Part shown: one piece after another, positions 24,714 to 33,495 of the stretch
Layout: every line of letters starts with the position of its first letter
Position numbering within the stretch: position 1 is the stretch's first letter
From: Verrucomicrobiales bacterium
Lineage (GTDB): Bacteria; Verrucomicrobiota; Verrucomicrobiia; Limisphaerales; CAIMTB01
Direction of reading: 5' to 3'
DNA length: 64,000 bases
NCBI GenBank assembly: GCA_016795425.1
Contig: JAEUHG010000087.1
Span: forward strand, 1-64,000
Translations under genes and position numbers: made by a program
Notes under the pieces: generated by a model
What the model was told of the DNA's origin: nothing
The model's input: the letters and a program-made list of their open reading frames with translations, nothing else
Databases searched by the model: none

Positions 24714-27554
24714 ATGGACTACAAGACGACACTGAACCTTCCCCAGACCGGCTTCGCGATGAAGGCGGATCTGGTGATTCGGGAACCTGAGCGCCTCAGG
24801 AAATGGGAGGCGGCGCGCCTTTACGAGGAGGTCCAAGCGAAGCGGGCCGGGGCAAGCGACGTGTTTGTGCTGCACGACGGTCCGCCCTTTGCCAATGGCG
24901 ACGTGCACGTCGGCACGGCGCTGAACAAGGTGCTGAAGGACATTGTCATCAAGTACAAGAGCCTGCGCGGTTATCGGGCTCCGTACGTGCCCGGGTGGGA
25001 CTGCCACGGGTTGCCCATCGAATTCAAGGTCAGCCAGGAGATGCGGAAGGGCGGGGACACCGCCAGCGATCCGGCGACCATTCGCAAACTGTGCGAGGAT
25101 TACGCCCGGCGCTACATCGACCTTCAGCGGGAGCAGTTCAAGCGGTTGGGTGTGCTGGGCGATTGGGAGCATCCGTATCTCACGATGCAGCGGGAGTACG
25201 AGGCCGAGGAATTGCGGCTGTTTGCGCGCATCGTGGAACGCGGGTTCGTCTACCGTGGCAAGAAGCCGGTTTATTGGAGCATTCCCTGCCGCACGGCACT
25301 CGCGGAAGCGGAAGTGGAGTATCAGGACCACGTCAGCCAGAGCGTGTACGTGAAGTTCCCGGTCATCGGTCATCCCGGGACTTTTCTCCTCATTTGGACC
25401 ACGACCCCCTGGACGCTACCGGCCAATCTGGCGGTGGCGTACCACAGCCAATTCTTCTATTCGCAGGTAATGGTCGGAGAAGAGACTTACATCCTCTCCA
25501 CCATGCTGCTGGATCAGGTCTCTAAGAAGGCGGGTTGGGAGGGATACCAAATCGTGCGGACACTGGACGCCTCGGTGCTTTCGCAGATCGAGTATCAGCA
25601 TCCGTTCTGTGCGCGGACCGGGCGTTTGTTGCCGGGAGACAGTTTTGTGACCAACGATGCCGGCACCGGATTTGTGCACTGCGCACCGGGCCACGGCAAC
25701 GAGGACTACCTCCTGGGACTGGAGCACGGGTTGCCGGTTTACTCGCCCGTCGATGACGACGGACGCTTCGCCCACACCTCCGACTTGCCCGTCGAACAGC
25801 AGATGCCGGCCGAGATGCTGGGAAAATCCATCCTGGAGAAGCATGGCAAGAGCGAGGCGAACGAGGTGGTGCTGCACACGTTGAGGGCGCGGCAGTTGCT
25901 TCTGCACCAGGAGAACTACCATCACAGTTATCCCCATTGCTGGCGCAGCAAGACCCCGATCATTTTCCGTGCCATGGACCAGTGGTTTGTGCGCGTGGAT
26001 CACGAGACGCACGGCGCGCGGTTCCGGGACGCGGCATTGGCCGAGATCGGACGGGTCGCATGGATCCCGGACTGGGGTGTGAACCGGATCAAGGGCGCGG
26101 TGGAGTCGCGTCCGGACTGGTGCATCTCCCGCCAGCGATCCTGGGGGGTGCCGATTCCTGCATTCTACTCCGCCAACGGCGAGGCGTTCCTGGACGCGCG
26201 GATCGTGCGGCGGACCGCGGATTTGTTCGAGAAACACGGATCCAACATCTGGTTTGAACGCCCGGCGGCGGAGCTGTGGAATCTGGTGAAGCCGGAGGAT
26301 TGGGCGGGACCGGAGCCGGTCTCCAAGTCGCAGGATACCCTGGATGTCTGGATCGATTCCGGATCGTCATCGGCGGCGGTGATTGCGCGGCGGCCGGAGT
26401 TGCGGGGGGCGGGCGAGCGGCCGTTCCAATGCGACATGTATCTGGAAGGGAGCGACCAGCACCGAGGTTGGTTCCAGTCTTCGTTGTTGTTGAGCCTGGC
26501 GGGCAACGGGGCGGCGCCGTACCGGACCGTTTTGACGCACGGTTTCATGGTGGATGCGGATCGTGAGAAGATTTCGAAGAGCAAGCAGGGCCAAGGCGGG
26601 TATCAGAAGCCGCAAACCGCCGAGCGTTACGTCAAGGAATATGGCGCGGACGTGCTGCGTCTCTGGGTGGCGTCGCAGGACTTTCGAAACGACATCGTGG
26701 TGAGCGAGGAGCGTCTGCAAAAGGTCGGCGAGACCTACCGGCTCATCCGCAACGCCCTGCGGTACCAATTGTCGAATCTATATGACTTCGATCCGGCGCG
26801 GCATGCGGTGCCGGAGTCGGAACTCGACGGTTTGGATCGATGGATACTCGGCGAGTTCGGCGCCCTCGAGCAGGAGGTGGTACGCGCCTACGACCTGTGC
26901 GAGTACCATGTCGTGTACCAGCGACTTTCGCAGTTCGTGGCCGTGCAGTTGAGTGCGGTTTATCACGACGTGGTGAAGGACCGACTGTACACCGACCCGG
27001 CGGCGTCCCGTCGTCGACGGTCCACTCAAACCGCATTGCACCGTTTGGTGAGCGGTCTTTGCCAGATGCTGGCGCCCGTGCTCGTGTTCACGGCGGACGA
27101 GGCATGGGAGTTCATTCCGGGTCGGACGTCGGCGAGCGTGCATCTGAGCGATTGGAATCCGAAGTCGCTGCTATTGAGCGAGGCGGACCGGGCGCGTTGG
27201 GAATGGCTCTTGCACACACGCGAGGCGGTGTTGCCGGTGCTCGAGAAAGCGCGGCAAGCGAAGCAGATCGGCAAGGCGTTGGAAGCCTCGGCGCGGCTTC
27301 AGATCCCGGCGGCCCAGGCCGGCTTCATCGCGGGAGCCGAGGAGGCTTTGCGCGAACTGCTCAACGTTTCGCAACTGGAAGTGGAGACGGTGGCTGAATT
27401 TCAGGAACTGACCGTCACCATTGGGCCGGCGGCCGGCACTAAGTGCGAGCGGTGCTGGCACTGGGAATCGGACGTCGGTCACCATGACACGCACCCGACT
27501 CTTTGCGGGCGATGCGTGCGGGCCGTCGAGGAAGCGTGCAAGGCGACCGCCTGA
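24714..27554 (+). CDS. ileS: Isoleucine--tRNA ligase
   Basis: A 946-aa class I aminoacyl-tRNA synthetase. The HIGH-type motif is HVGT (65-68) within PPFANGDVHVGTALNK. The editing domain includes TTTPWTLPANLAV and the NDAGTGFVHCAPGHGNEDY region. The KMSKS-type motif is KISKS (about 619-623). The anticodon-binding domain follows, and the C-terminal zinc finger has CERCWHW and CGRCV (about 911-935). This is the bacterial type-1 form with the C-terminal zinc site. Length is normal. I see no T-box leader upstream. Confidence 0.97.
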   Translation: MDYKTTLNLPQTGFAMKADLVIREPERLRKWEAARLYEEVQAKRAGASDVFVLHDGPPFANGDVHVGTALNKVLKDIVIKYKSLRGYRAPYVPGWDCHGLPIEFKVSQEMRKGGDTASDPATIRKLCEDYARRYIDLQREQFKRLGVLGDWEHPYLTMQREYEAEELRLFARIVERGFVYRGKKPVYWSIPCRTALAEAEVEYQDHVSQSVYVKFPVIGHPGTFLLIWTTTPWTLPANLAVAYHSQFFYSQVMVGEETYILSTMLLDQVSKKAGWEGYQIVRTLDASVLSQIEYQHPFCARTGRLLPGDSFVTNDAGTGFVHCAPGHGNEDYLLGLEHGLPVYSPVDDDGRFAHTSDLPVEQQMPAEMLGKSILEKHGKSEANEVVLHTLRARQLLLHQENYHHSYPHCWRSKTPIIFRAMDQWFVRVDHETHGARFRDAALAEIGRVAWIPDWGVNRIKGAVESRPDWCISRQRSWGVPIPAFYSANGEAFLDARIVRRTADLFEKHGSNIWFERPAAELWNLVKPEDWAGPEPVSKSQDTLDVWIDSGSSSAAVIARRPELRGAGERPFQCDMYLEGSDQHRGWFQSSLLLSLAGNGAAPYRTVLTHGFMVDADREKISKSKQGQGGYQKPQTAERYVKEYGADVLRLWVASQDFRNDIVVSEERLQKVGETYRLIRNALRYQLSNLYDFDPARHAVPESELDGLDRWILGEFGALEQEVVRAYDLCEYHVVYQRLSQFVAVQLSAVYHDVVKDRLYTDPAASRRRRSTQTALHRLVSGLCQMLAPVLVFTADEAWEFIPGRTSASVHLSDWNPKSLLLSEADRARWEWLLHTREAVLPVLEKARQAKQIGKALEASARLQIPAAQAGFIAGAEEALRELLNVSQLEVETVAEFQELTVTIGPAAGTKCERCWHWESDVGHHDTHPTLCGRCVRAVEEACKATA

Positions 27555-27632
27555 TGGGAGATGCTTCGCCGTCGACCTGGGTGCCGCGCCAAGCGGACAG
27601 GTTTGGGGGAGGGAGCCTCGGGTACCGTCAAA

Positions 27633-28139
27633 TCAGGGGCGGTTGGGTTCGGCGTGGGTGAGGGGCGCCGCCGCCGCCGCGGGAGATTCACTGGCATCAA
27701 GGGAGGCCTTTTTCGGCGGATTGTCGGGGCCCCGGTTCTTTTCCTTGTCCGCCCGCGGCACGCGAAGTTCACGGTGGCGTTTGAGCAGTTCGTCGAACTT
27801 GCCACGTTGTTCGGGGGTGAGTTCCGCGCTGATGCCCTCGCGAACCTGCTTCATTTCGGCCTTCAACCGGGGTTGGCAGGTATCCCAGAACTGTCGCATG
27901 CGACCCTGTCCATCGTGGAGGATGGCGTCGATTCTTTTGGCCTGTTCCGGTGACAGCAGTAGCTCCTCCTGCATTTTCTGGAGTGGAGCGAATCGGCTGT
28001 CGAGCAGGGTGCCCATGCCGGCGTCTCGACCGCGGCCATGGCCGGAGTTGGCGTTGACCGTGCGTTGCGCGAGCATGCCGGTGACGACACCGAGGCCAAA
28101 GATGAGGCCGGCGGCGACGATGACCTTCCAGTGTCTCAC
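27633..28139 (-). CDS. Membrane-anchored Spy/CpxP-like periplasmic sensor protein
   Basis: A 168-aa protein with an N-terminal membrane anchor (VIVAAGLIFGLGVVTGMLA, residues 6-24) and a periplasmic all-helical domain with two LTxxQ-like motifs: LLLSPEQAKRIDAIL and AELTPEQRGKFDELLKRH. These motifs define the Spy/CpxP/ZraP/CnrX fold, which acts as a chaperone or stress/metal sensor. The tail is Pro/Ala/Lys-rich. Its ATG overlaps the stop of the upstream small membrane protein by 4 bp. The order sigma - small membrane protein - Spy-like protein matches the parts of cnrYXH-type systems. I see no His-rich metal site, so the signal is unknown. Confidence 0.75.
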   Translation of the reverse strand: MRHWKVIVAAGLIFGLGVVTGMLAQRTVNANSGHGRGRDAGMGTLLDSRFAPLQKMQEELLLSPEQAKRIDAILHDGQGRMRQFWDTCQPRLKAEMKQVREGISAELTPEQRGKFDELLKRHRELRVPRADKEKNRGPDNPPKKASLDASESPAAAAAPLTHAEPNRP

Positions 28140-28438
28140 GGCATTTCCACGATTTGAGTGGTCAAATCGGCCAGCAACATGGATTCAAAAGGCTCGGCGG
28201 CCTCATCGGGCGGAGTGCCGAGGGCGAGGCTGCTGGCGGCGACGAGCAGGGTAATACCGAGGCAGGGAGCGACGGCGCGCCATAGGGCGGCTCCCCACAG
28301 GTTCCAGGCGTCGACGACAGGCCCGGGACGGCGCAGCCCCGCCATAATGCGTTGCTCGAAAGCGTAGGGCACCGAATCCGACGGGGAATGGGTTCGGGCG
28401 CTGGCGATGAGTTTTTGGCGCAGGGATTCGGAGTTCAT
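28136..28438 (-). CDS. Small single-pass membrane protein, candidate anti-sigma factor
   Basis: A 100-aa protein with a cytoplasmic N-terminus of about 50 residues (MNSESLRQKLIASARTH...FEQRIMAGLRRP), one transmembrane helix (about 55-74, VAPCLGITLLVAASSLALG) and a short external C-terminus. It sits between an ECF sigma gene (42 bp upstream) and the Spy-like sensor gene (4-bp overlap). Size, topology and position fit a CnrY-like anti-sigma factor, but there is no zinc-binding HxxxCxxC motif. The anti-sigma role is inferred from context only. Confidence 0.6.
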   Translation of the reverse strand: MNSESLRQKLIASARTHSPSDSVPYAFEQRIMAGLRRPGPVVDAWNLWGAALWRAVAPCLGITLLVAASSLALGTPPDEAAEPFESMLLADLTTQIVEMP

Positions 28439-28480
28439 GGCGCCGACATTGGGGGTAGACGTTTCATGGGAGGTTTGGGG

Positions 28481-29110
28481 TTACAGGTACTTTCCCGGTT
28501 TTAGTCGCGCCAGGGCCCGTCGCATGGCGGCGCGGGCGCGGAAGGCCCGGACCTTGATGAGGGGCATCGACCAGCCGGTGAGTTGGTGGATTTCCTTGAT
28601 GGAACGTTCCTCGATCTCAAGGAGTTGGATGACCAAACGGAACTGGGGCGGCAGGGTTTCCATGAGCCGCTGCACCAAGGCCCTGGCGGCGTCGGCCTTT
28701 TCGTCGGCCTGATCCGGATCGGCACGGAATCGGTTCAACCATTCCTCCTCCTCGTCGCTGAGGTCGGTGAAGGCGGATTCCCGAGTTCGTTGGTGGGCGC
28801 GGAGAAAGTCGTAGCAGGTCCTTACCGCCACGCGCATGAGCCAATGATCGAAGGGCGCTTCGAACCGGAAGCCGGGCAGGCGTTCGAAGGCTTTGAGGAA
28901 GACTTCCTGCACGATGTCTTCCACCTCGCTCTCTCTCCGGGCGTAGCGCCGCGCGGTGGCGAACAGTCGGGGTTGATGGCGTCGAACAAGTTCCTCAAAG
29001 GCTTCCGTCGCGCCACCCAGCACGGCGCGCACCAAGTCCTCGTCCGACCGTGGGTCCGACTCGACCGGGGAGGCTCCGATCGGGGCGGTGGGAACGGATT
29101 CGGCGCTCAT
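28481..29110 (-). CDS. ECF RNA polymerase sigma factor
   Basis: A 209-aa sigma-70 family member. Region 2: AFEELVRRHQPRLFATARRYARRESEVEDIVQEVFLKAFERLPGFRFE. Region 4: LPPQFRLVIQLLEIEERSIKEIHQLTGWSMPLIKVRAFRARAAMRRAL. The N-terminal 20 residues are a poorly conserved Pro/Ser-rich tail. It is the first gene of a three-gene unit with a small membrane protein and a Spy-like sensor, suggesting control by release from the membrane partner during envelope or metal stress. Target promoters are not identifiable from this window. Confidence 0.9.
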   Translation of the reverse strand: MSAESVPTAPIGASPVESDPRSDEDLVRAVLGGATEAFEELVRRHQPRLFATARRYARRESEVEDIVQEVFLKAFERLPGFRFEAPFDHWLMRVAVRTCYDFLRAHQRTRESAFTDLSDEEEEWLNRFRADPDQADEKADAARALVQRLMETLPPQFRLVIQLLEIEERSIKEIHQLTGWSMPLIKVRAFRARAAMRRALARLKPGKYL

Positions 29111-29154
29111 GACGGGTTCGGCTTTTGGCCACGCGTGGGTGACGGGGAGCGGGA

Positions 29155-30288
29155 TCAGATTTCGAGCTGCTTCTCGACCTTGGTCAGGTTGCGGGCCGAT
29201 TTCTTGTCGATGAGCACGACGTCTTCAAGTCGGACGCCGCCGATGTCGTGATAGTAGAGGCCGGGTTCGAGGGTGACGACGTGTCCGGTTCGGAGCGTTT
29301 CCTGGGAGCGGGCGTTGATCCGGGGTGCCTCGTGGATTTCAAGGCCCACACCGTGCCCGATTCCATGGAAGAAGCCCTCCATACGCCCATTGGAGCGCGA
29401 GGTGCGAAATCCGCGTCGGCGGAAGACAGATTCGGCGACGCGATGGATGTCGGCGGCGGGAACACCGTGACGCGCGGCAGCCATGGCGCAGGTTTGCGCT
29501 TCGACAACGGCAAAGAACATGCCGCGCACGAATTCGGATGCGCGCCCGCGAACGACGGTTCGGGTCACGTCGCCAAAATAACCGGTGCGCTGGGAGCGGG
29601 GAAATACGTCGATGACGATGGGTTCACCCCCCACCAGGGGCCCGTGGCCGCGGTGGTGCGGGTCGCTGGACGGGCGCCCGCAGGCCACGATGGTGTGATT
29701 GGCGGAGCCGCCCGCCTGCAAAATGGCGGTGTCGATGATGCTGCGGAGCTTTTCGGCGGTCAGGGGGGCGTGGTTGAGGAAGAGACGTTTGCCTTTGCCC
29801 GGTTTGGCTCGGCGGAGGGCATGCAACCCCTCGGCCAGTCCGACCTCAGCCATGACGACAGCGGCGTTGATCTTCTTGATCTCATCGATTGATTTCCAGG
29901 CGCGGTCGGGAAAGAAGGGGCCGTGGGCGAGTTTGACCTTGATCCGACGGGACCGAAGAAGCCTGGCGAGGCCGAGTGGAAAGCTTTCGGGAACCGTGAC
30001 TTTCCGAATACGGTGTTCCTCGAGCACGGCGGCGAGGACGTCGCCGAGGCTGACATTCGATCCGCGCTCCCCTCTTTCGACACGTCGCTCCTGGCGCGAA
30101 TACGAGAGTACCCGGCAGTGCCGCGCCTCTTTGCGCAGCCGATCGAAGTCCGGGTCGGAGGCGACGATGTGAGGGCGCCCTTTGCGCGTGAACCAGATGA
30201 ACGGGTCGTGGACGAATGCCTTGACGGCGTAAAGCATGTCCGCGTTCCGCTCGCTGTCGGCCACGATCAGGAGACTGTCCTTGGGCAC
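29155..30288 (-). CDS. M24 family metallopeptidase (Xaa-Pro aminopeptidase-like)
   Basis: A 377-aa pita-bread-fold peptidase. An N-terminal creatinase-like domain (about 1-150) precedes the catalytic domain. The dinuclear metal ligands are readable: Asp in IVIDVFP, Asp in GYFGDVTRTV, His in FFHGIGHGVGLEIHE, Glu in TLEPGLYY and Glu in GGVRLEDVVLI. Members cleave Xaa-Pro N-termini. The exact peptide preference cannot be read from sequence. It lies just downstream of the divergently transcribed rimO (111 bp between starts) and is followed on the same strand by the ECF sigma unit. Confidence 0.85.
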   Translation of the reverse strand: MPKDSLLIVADSERNADMLYAVKAFVHDPFIWFTRKGRPHIVASDPDFDRLRKEARHCRVLSYSRQERRVERGERGSNVSLGDVLAAVLEEHRIRKVTVPESFPLGLARLLRSRRIKVKLAHGPFFPDRAWKSIDEIKKINAAVVMAEVGLAEGLHALRRAKPGKGKRLFLNHAPLTAEKLRSIIDTAILQAGGSANHTIVACGRPSSDPHHRGHGPLVGGEPIVIDVFPRSQRTGYFGDVTRTVVRGRASEFVRGMFFAVVEAQTCAMAAARHGVPAADIHRVAESVFRRRGFRTSRSNGRMEGFFHGIGHGVGLEIHEAPRINARSQETLRTGHVVTLEPGLYYHDIGGVRLEDVVLIDKKSARNLTKVEKQLEI

Positions 30289-30399
30289 CTGGAGAACCTA
30301 GAAATCGGCTCAACGGGGCGCAAGCGCAGGGTATTCACCGATGTGGGGGGCTGCGTCGGGCTTGGGCCCCGGACAAATCCGCGCTAAGGTGACCGGCCT

Positions 30400-32112
30400 G
30401 TGACCGGAAAAAAACCGAAGTCCTCACGCCCGACCCGCGTCGGGTTGGTCTCGCTCGGCTGCGCGAAGAATCTCGTCGATGCCGAGATCATGCTGGGATC
30501 CCTGCTCAAGGGCGGGGTCGAGGTGGTGAACGATGCTTCACAGGCTGACGCCCTGATCGTGAACACGTGCTCGTTCATCGACGCAGCGCAGGAGGAGAGC
30601 GTCGACACCATCCTTGAGTCGGCCGAATTCCGCAACGCGCATCGGCCCGGACAAGCCGTGATCGTCTCGGGTTGTCTGCCGCAACGATTCCGCGACGAGC
30701 TGCCGAAGCTGCTGCCGGAGGTGGATGCGTTCATCGGAATCGACCAGGTGGAGCAGGTGGCGGCGATTGTGGAAGGAGCCATTGCCAAGCGGGCGACGGT
30801 GGGTCCGCAAGACCTTCCCGTGGTGCGCGACCGGCGCATGCCACGGGATCGGTCCTCGGTGAAGCGGCGCCTCGCGGATCTGGACGCGACGGCAGGGCCG
30901 GAAGAGGGACACGGGTCCCACGGCGAGCATGCCATGGCAACGGCTGTGGAAGCGATTGGTCCGAAAGACGCGAATGCGGCGGCACCGACTGTCCTGGTGC
31001 ATGTCCGGCCCCAGTATGTTCCGCATTGGGACACTCCGCGATTCCGGCTGACGCCCAAGCATTTCGCCTACGTGAAGATCGCGGAGGGCTGCAATCACCC
31101 ATGCAGTTTTTGCATTATTCCCCGGATGCGGGGTCGGCATCGCAGCCGGCCTCAGGCGGATGTGGTCGAGGAGGCGCGCCGGTTGATTGCGGACGGCGTC
31201 CGGGAACTCAATCTGATCTCCCAGGATTCGACCTATTACGGGCTTGATGCGCGACCGGACCCGGGACGTGGGATTGCGTCTCCCGAACGGTTTCAGGCGG
31301 CAACCCGCGCGTTGCCGGCTGGGGCGTCGACGCTAAGCACCTTGCTTCGCGAATTGAACCAGTTGCCGGGCGATTTCTGGATTCGACTGCTCTACACCCA
31401 TCCCGCGCATTGGACGGATGAACTCATTCGGACGATCGCGGAATGTCCGAAGGTGGCGCGATACGTGGACATGCCGTTGCAGCACATTCATGACGACATG
31501 CTGGCGCGCATGCGTCGCGAAACGAACGGCGCCTATATTCGCGACCTGATTCGGCGCATTCGCGCGGGGATTCCCGGCATTGCGCTGCGAACCACATTTA
31601 TCGTGGGTTTTCCCGGTGAAACCCGGGCGCACTTCGAGACCCTGCTGGAGTTCATCAGGGAAACGAGGTTCGAGCGACTGGGTGTTTTCACCTATTCCCA
31701 GGAGGATGGCACGGTGGCGGGGAGAATGCAGGGGCAGGTCCCGGTCAAGACCCGTCAAAAGCGACGGGAACTCGCCATGATCGAACAGCACGCGGTGGCG
31801 AGGTCATTGGGAGCCCAGGCCGAGGGTCGAATCCAGAGGGTACTGGTTGAAGGTCCGGCAAAGGCCGGGGCGGACGGTGCAGTTTCGACGGCGTCCTGGG
31901 AGCATGGGCTTTTGCGAGACGGGGTCGGGGCGGCGGCGGCGCCGGAATTGGAAGGGCGCGTTTACTCGGTGGCTCGGGGCGAGGCGGACGCACCGGACAT
32001 CGACGGGCGTGTGTACGTGCGTGGCCGGTTGACGGAGGGGAAGTTTGCCGAAGTCCGCATTGTGGGGCATACCGATTACGATTTGATAGCCGAGCCGGTC
32101 ACGCGGCGGTGA
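30400..32112 (+). CDS. rimO: Ribosomal protein S12 methylthiotransferase (radical SAM)
   Basis: A 570-aa radical-SAM enzyme that methylthiolates an Asp of ribosomal protein S12. The N-terminal MTTase domain has Cys21 (SLGCAKN), Cys57 (NTCSFI) and Cys92 (SGCLPQR) for the auxiliary cluster. The SAM cluster is C231-x3-C235-x2-C238 in GCNHPCSFC, followed by the RimO-type IPRMRGRHRSRP. A TRAM domain is at the C-terminus. RimO is usually about 440 aa. Extra segments occur at about 141-207 (between domains), about 285-308 and about 480-535 (within or before TRAM). The start is the GTG at 30400, preceded by AAGGTG. SLGCAKN favours RimO over MiaB. Confidence 0.9.
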   Translation: MTGKKPKSSRPTRVGLVSLGCAKNLVDAEIMLGSLLKGGVEVVNDASQADALIVNTCSFIDAAQEESVDTILESAEFRNAHRPGQAVIVSGCLPQRFRDELPKLLPEVDAFIGIDQVEQVAAIVEGAIAKRATVGPQDLPVVRDRRMPRDRSSVKRRLADLDATAGPEEGHGSHGEHAMATAVEAIGPKDANAAAPTVLVHVRPQYVPHWDTPRFRLTPKHFAYVKIAEGCNHPCSFCIIPRMRGRHRSRPQADVVEEARRLIADGVRELNLISQDSTYYGLDARPDPGRGIASPERFQAATRALPAGASTLSTLLRELNQLPGDFWIRLLYTHPAHWTDELIRTIAECPKVARYVDMPLQHIHDDMLARMRRETNGAYIRDLIRRIRAGIPGIALRTTFIVGFPGETRAHFETLLEFIRETRFERLGVFTYSQEDGTVAGRMQGQVPVKTRQKRRELAMIEQHAVARSLGAQAEGRIQRVLVEGPAKAGADGAVSTASWEHGLLRDGVGAAAAPELEGRVYSVARGEADAPDIDGRVYVRGRLTEGKFAEVRIVGHTDYDLIAEPVTRR

Positions 32113-32452
32113 CGGGGTTTTGGGACGTTGCGCGGGGAGGCTGGCGGAATCGGGGGCATCTCCGAGTTGTCGAGTGAGCGGCACCACCGTTCCGGCCGGG
32201 AATCGCCGTGCTGGGAAAGCGGCAGCGGACTGCCGTATCAGTCCAAGACGCTTCGCGCCAGTCCGCACCCTGGGGCCAGGCCAACGCTGGTCGTCGTGGA
32301 GTGCGGGAGTCCTCTCCCGCTATCTCAACGGAAATCGCCCCGACAGCACGGAGATGCGCCCGGCGGAATCCAATCTGACCTTGCCGGACGCAGAGGTCGC
32401 GGGAATGATGGCCGGGTAAACTCCTAGCCATTCGCGAACCACGTGATGATTT
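32113..32452. other. Gene-free stretch between rimO and cysK
   Basis: A 340-bp region without a convincing gene. Two overlapping frames of 99 codons have no domain-like features. It carries the REP-like inverted pair annotated separately. The last about 100 bp should contain the cysK promoter. I see no strong -35/-10 pair, and the ribosome site before cysK is weak. Confidence 0.55.
32211..32328. repeat. REP/BIME-like pair of inverted palindromic units
   Basis: The left unit contains the hairpin CGGCAG-CGGA-CTGCCG (32220-32235) followed by a TCCAAGACG motif. The right unit is in opposite orientation, with the hairpin GCGGGAG-TCCT-CTCCCGC (32303-32320). Read on the minus strand, the right unit (AGCGGGAGAGGACTCCCG then TCCACGACG) aligns closely with the left one (AGCGGCAGCGGACTGCCG then TCCAAGACG). 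Two diverged, inverted copies of one hairpin unit about 70 bp apart is the structure of a bacterial interspersed mosaic element. I found no other copy in this window by eye. Confidence 0.6.
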
Positions 32453-33448
32453 ATGGGCCGCATTTTCAATAACATCGTCGAGACAGTAGGAAATACTCCG
32501 CTGGTCCGGTTGAACCGGATTCCTGCTTCCATGGGTGTCGATCCGAGCACGACCGTCCTGCTGAAGTGCGAATTCTTCAACCCGCTGAGCAGCGTCAAGG
32601 ACCGCATAGGTGCGTCGATGATTGCGGACGCTGAGCGTCGTGGCGTGCTGAAGGCGGACACCACGATCATCGAGCCCACCTCGGGTAACACGGGCATAGC
32701 GCTGGCCTTCGTGGCTGCGGCCAAGGGGTACAAGCTGATCCTGACGATGCCGGAGACCATGTCGCTCGAGCGCCGTACGCTGCTGGCAATGCTGGGTGCA
32801 AAACTGGTTTTGACGCCTGGGTCCGAGGGTATGAAAGGCGCGATTCGCAAGGCGGAGGATCTGGCCAAGGAGATCCCGAACTCCTGGATCCCGCAGCAGT
32901 TCGAGAATCCCGCCAATCCGGAAATCCACCGTCAGACCACGGCCGAGGAGATTTGGCGCGATACCGATGGCAAGGTTGACATCCTGGTGGCGGCGGTGGG
33001 TACCGGCGGCACGATCACCGGCTGCTACGAGGTCATCAAATCCCGCAAGCCGTCCTTCACCGCCGTAGCCGTGGAGCCCAAGGATTCCCCAGTGATCAGC
33101 CAGACCCTGCGCGGCGAGCCGCTGAAGCCGGGGCCGCACAAGATCCAGGGAACCGGGGCAGGATTTGTTCCCGCCAACCTGCATCTCAAGAGCGCCACCG
33201 GAGATGTGCAGATCGCGGAATGCGTGATGGTGAGCAACGATGATGCCTTTGCGATCGCGCGGCGGTTGGCGAAGGAAGAGGGCATTTTGGCCGGAATCTC
33301 GACCGGGGCCAACGTTTGGGCAGCGTGCGAAGTGGCTAAGCGCCCGGAGAACCGTGGCAAGACGATTGTCACCGTGGCCTGCTCTACCGGAGAGCGGTAC
33401 CTGAGCACGGCTTTGGCCGCGGAGGCGCGCGCCGAAGTCGGGGCCTGA
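32453..33448 (+). CDS. cysK: Cysteine synthase A (O-acetylserine sulfhydrylase)
   Basis: A 331-aa PLP enzyme that makes cysteine from O-acetylserine and sulfide. Visible motifs are [11 protein letters not shown] near the N-terminus, the PLP lysine Lys49 in [11 protein letters not shown], the substrate loop PTSGNTG (76-81), the PLP phosphate loop GTGGTITG, and GISTGAN with the C-terminal Ser region. Length is normal. It seems to be a single-gene unit, convergent with the thioredoxin-fold gene that ends the carotenoid-like cluster. Confidence 0.95.
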   Translation: MGRIFNNIVETVGNTPLVRLNRIPASMGVDPSTTVLLKCEFFNPLSSVKDRIGASMIADAERRGVLKADTTIIEPTSGNTGIALAFVAAAKGYKLILTMPETMSLERRTLLAMLGAKLVLTPGSEGMKGAIRKAEDLAKEIPNSWIPQQFENPANPEIHRQTTAEEIWRDTDGKVDILVAAVGTGGTITGCYEVIKSRKPSFTAVAVEPKDSPVISQTLRGEPLKPGPHKIQGTGAGFVPANLHLKSATGDVQIAECVMVSNDDAFAIARRLAKEEGILAGISTGANVWAACEVAKRPENRGKTIVTVACSTGERYLSTALAAEARAEVGA

Positions 33449-33495
33449 TAGCCACGAGGCTCGCCTGGGACGCCGGGTACCGCCCCGCGAGAGAA

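Noticed and set aside
23586..25373. 595-codon open frame opposite ilvC and ileS
   Set aside because: It lies wholly opposite two certain housekeeping genes and has no domain signature.
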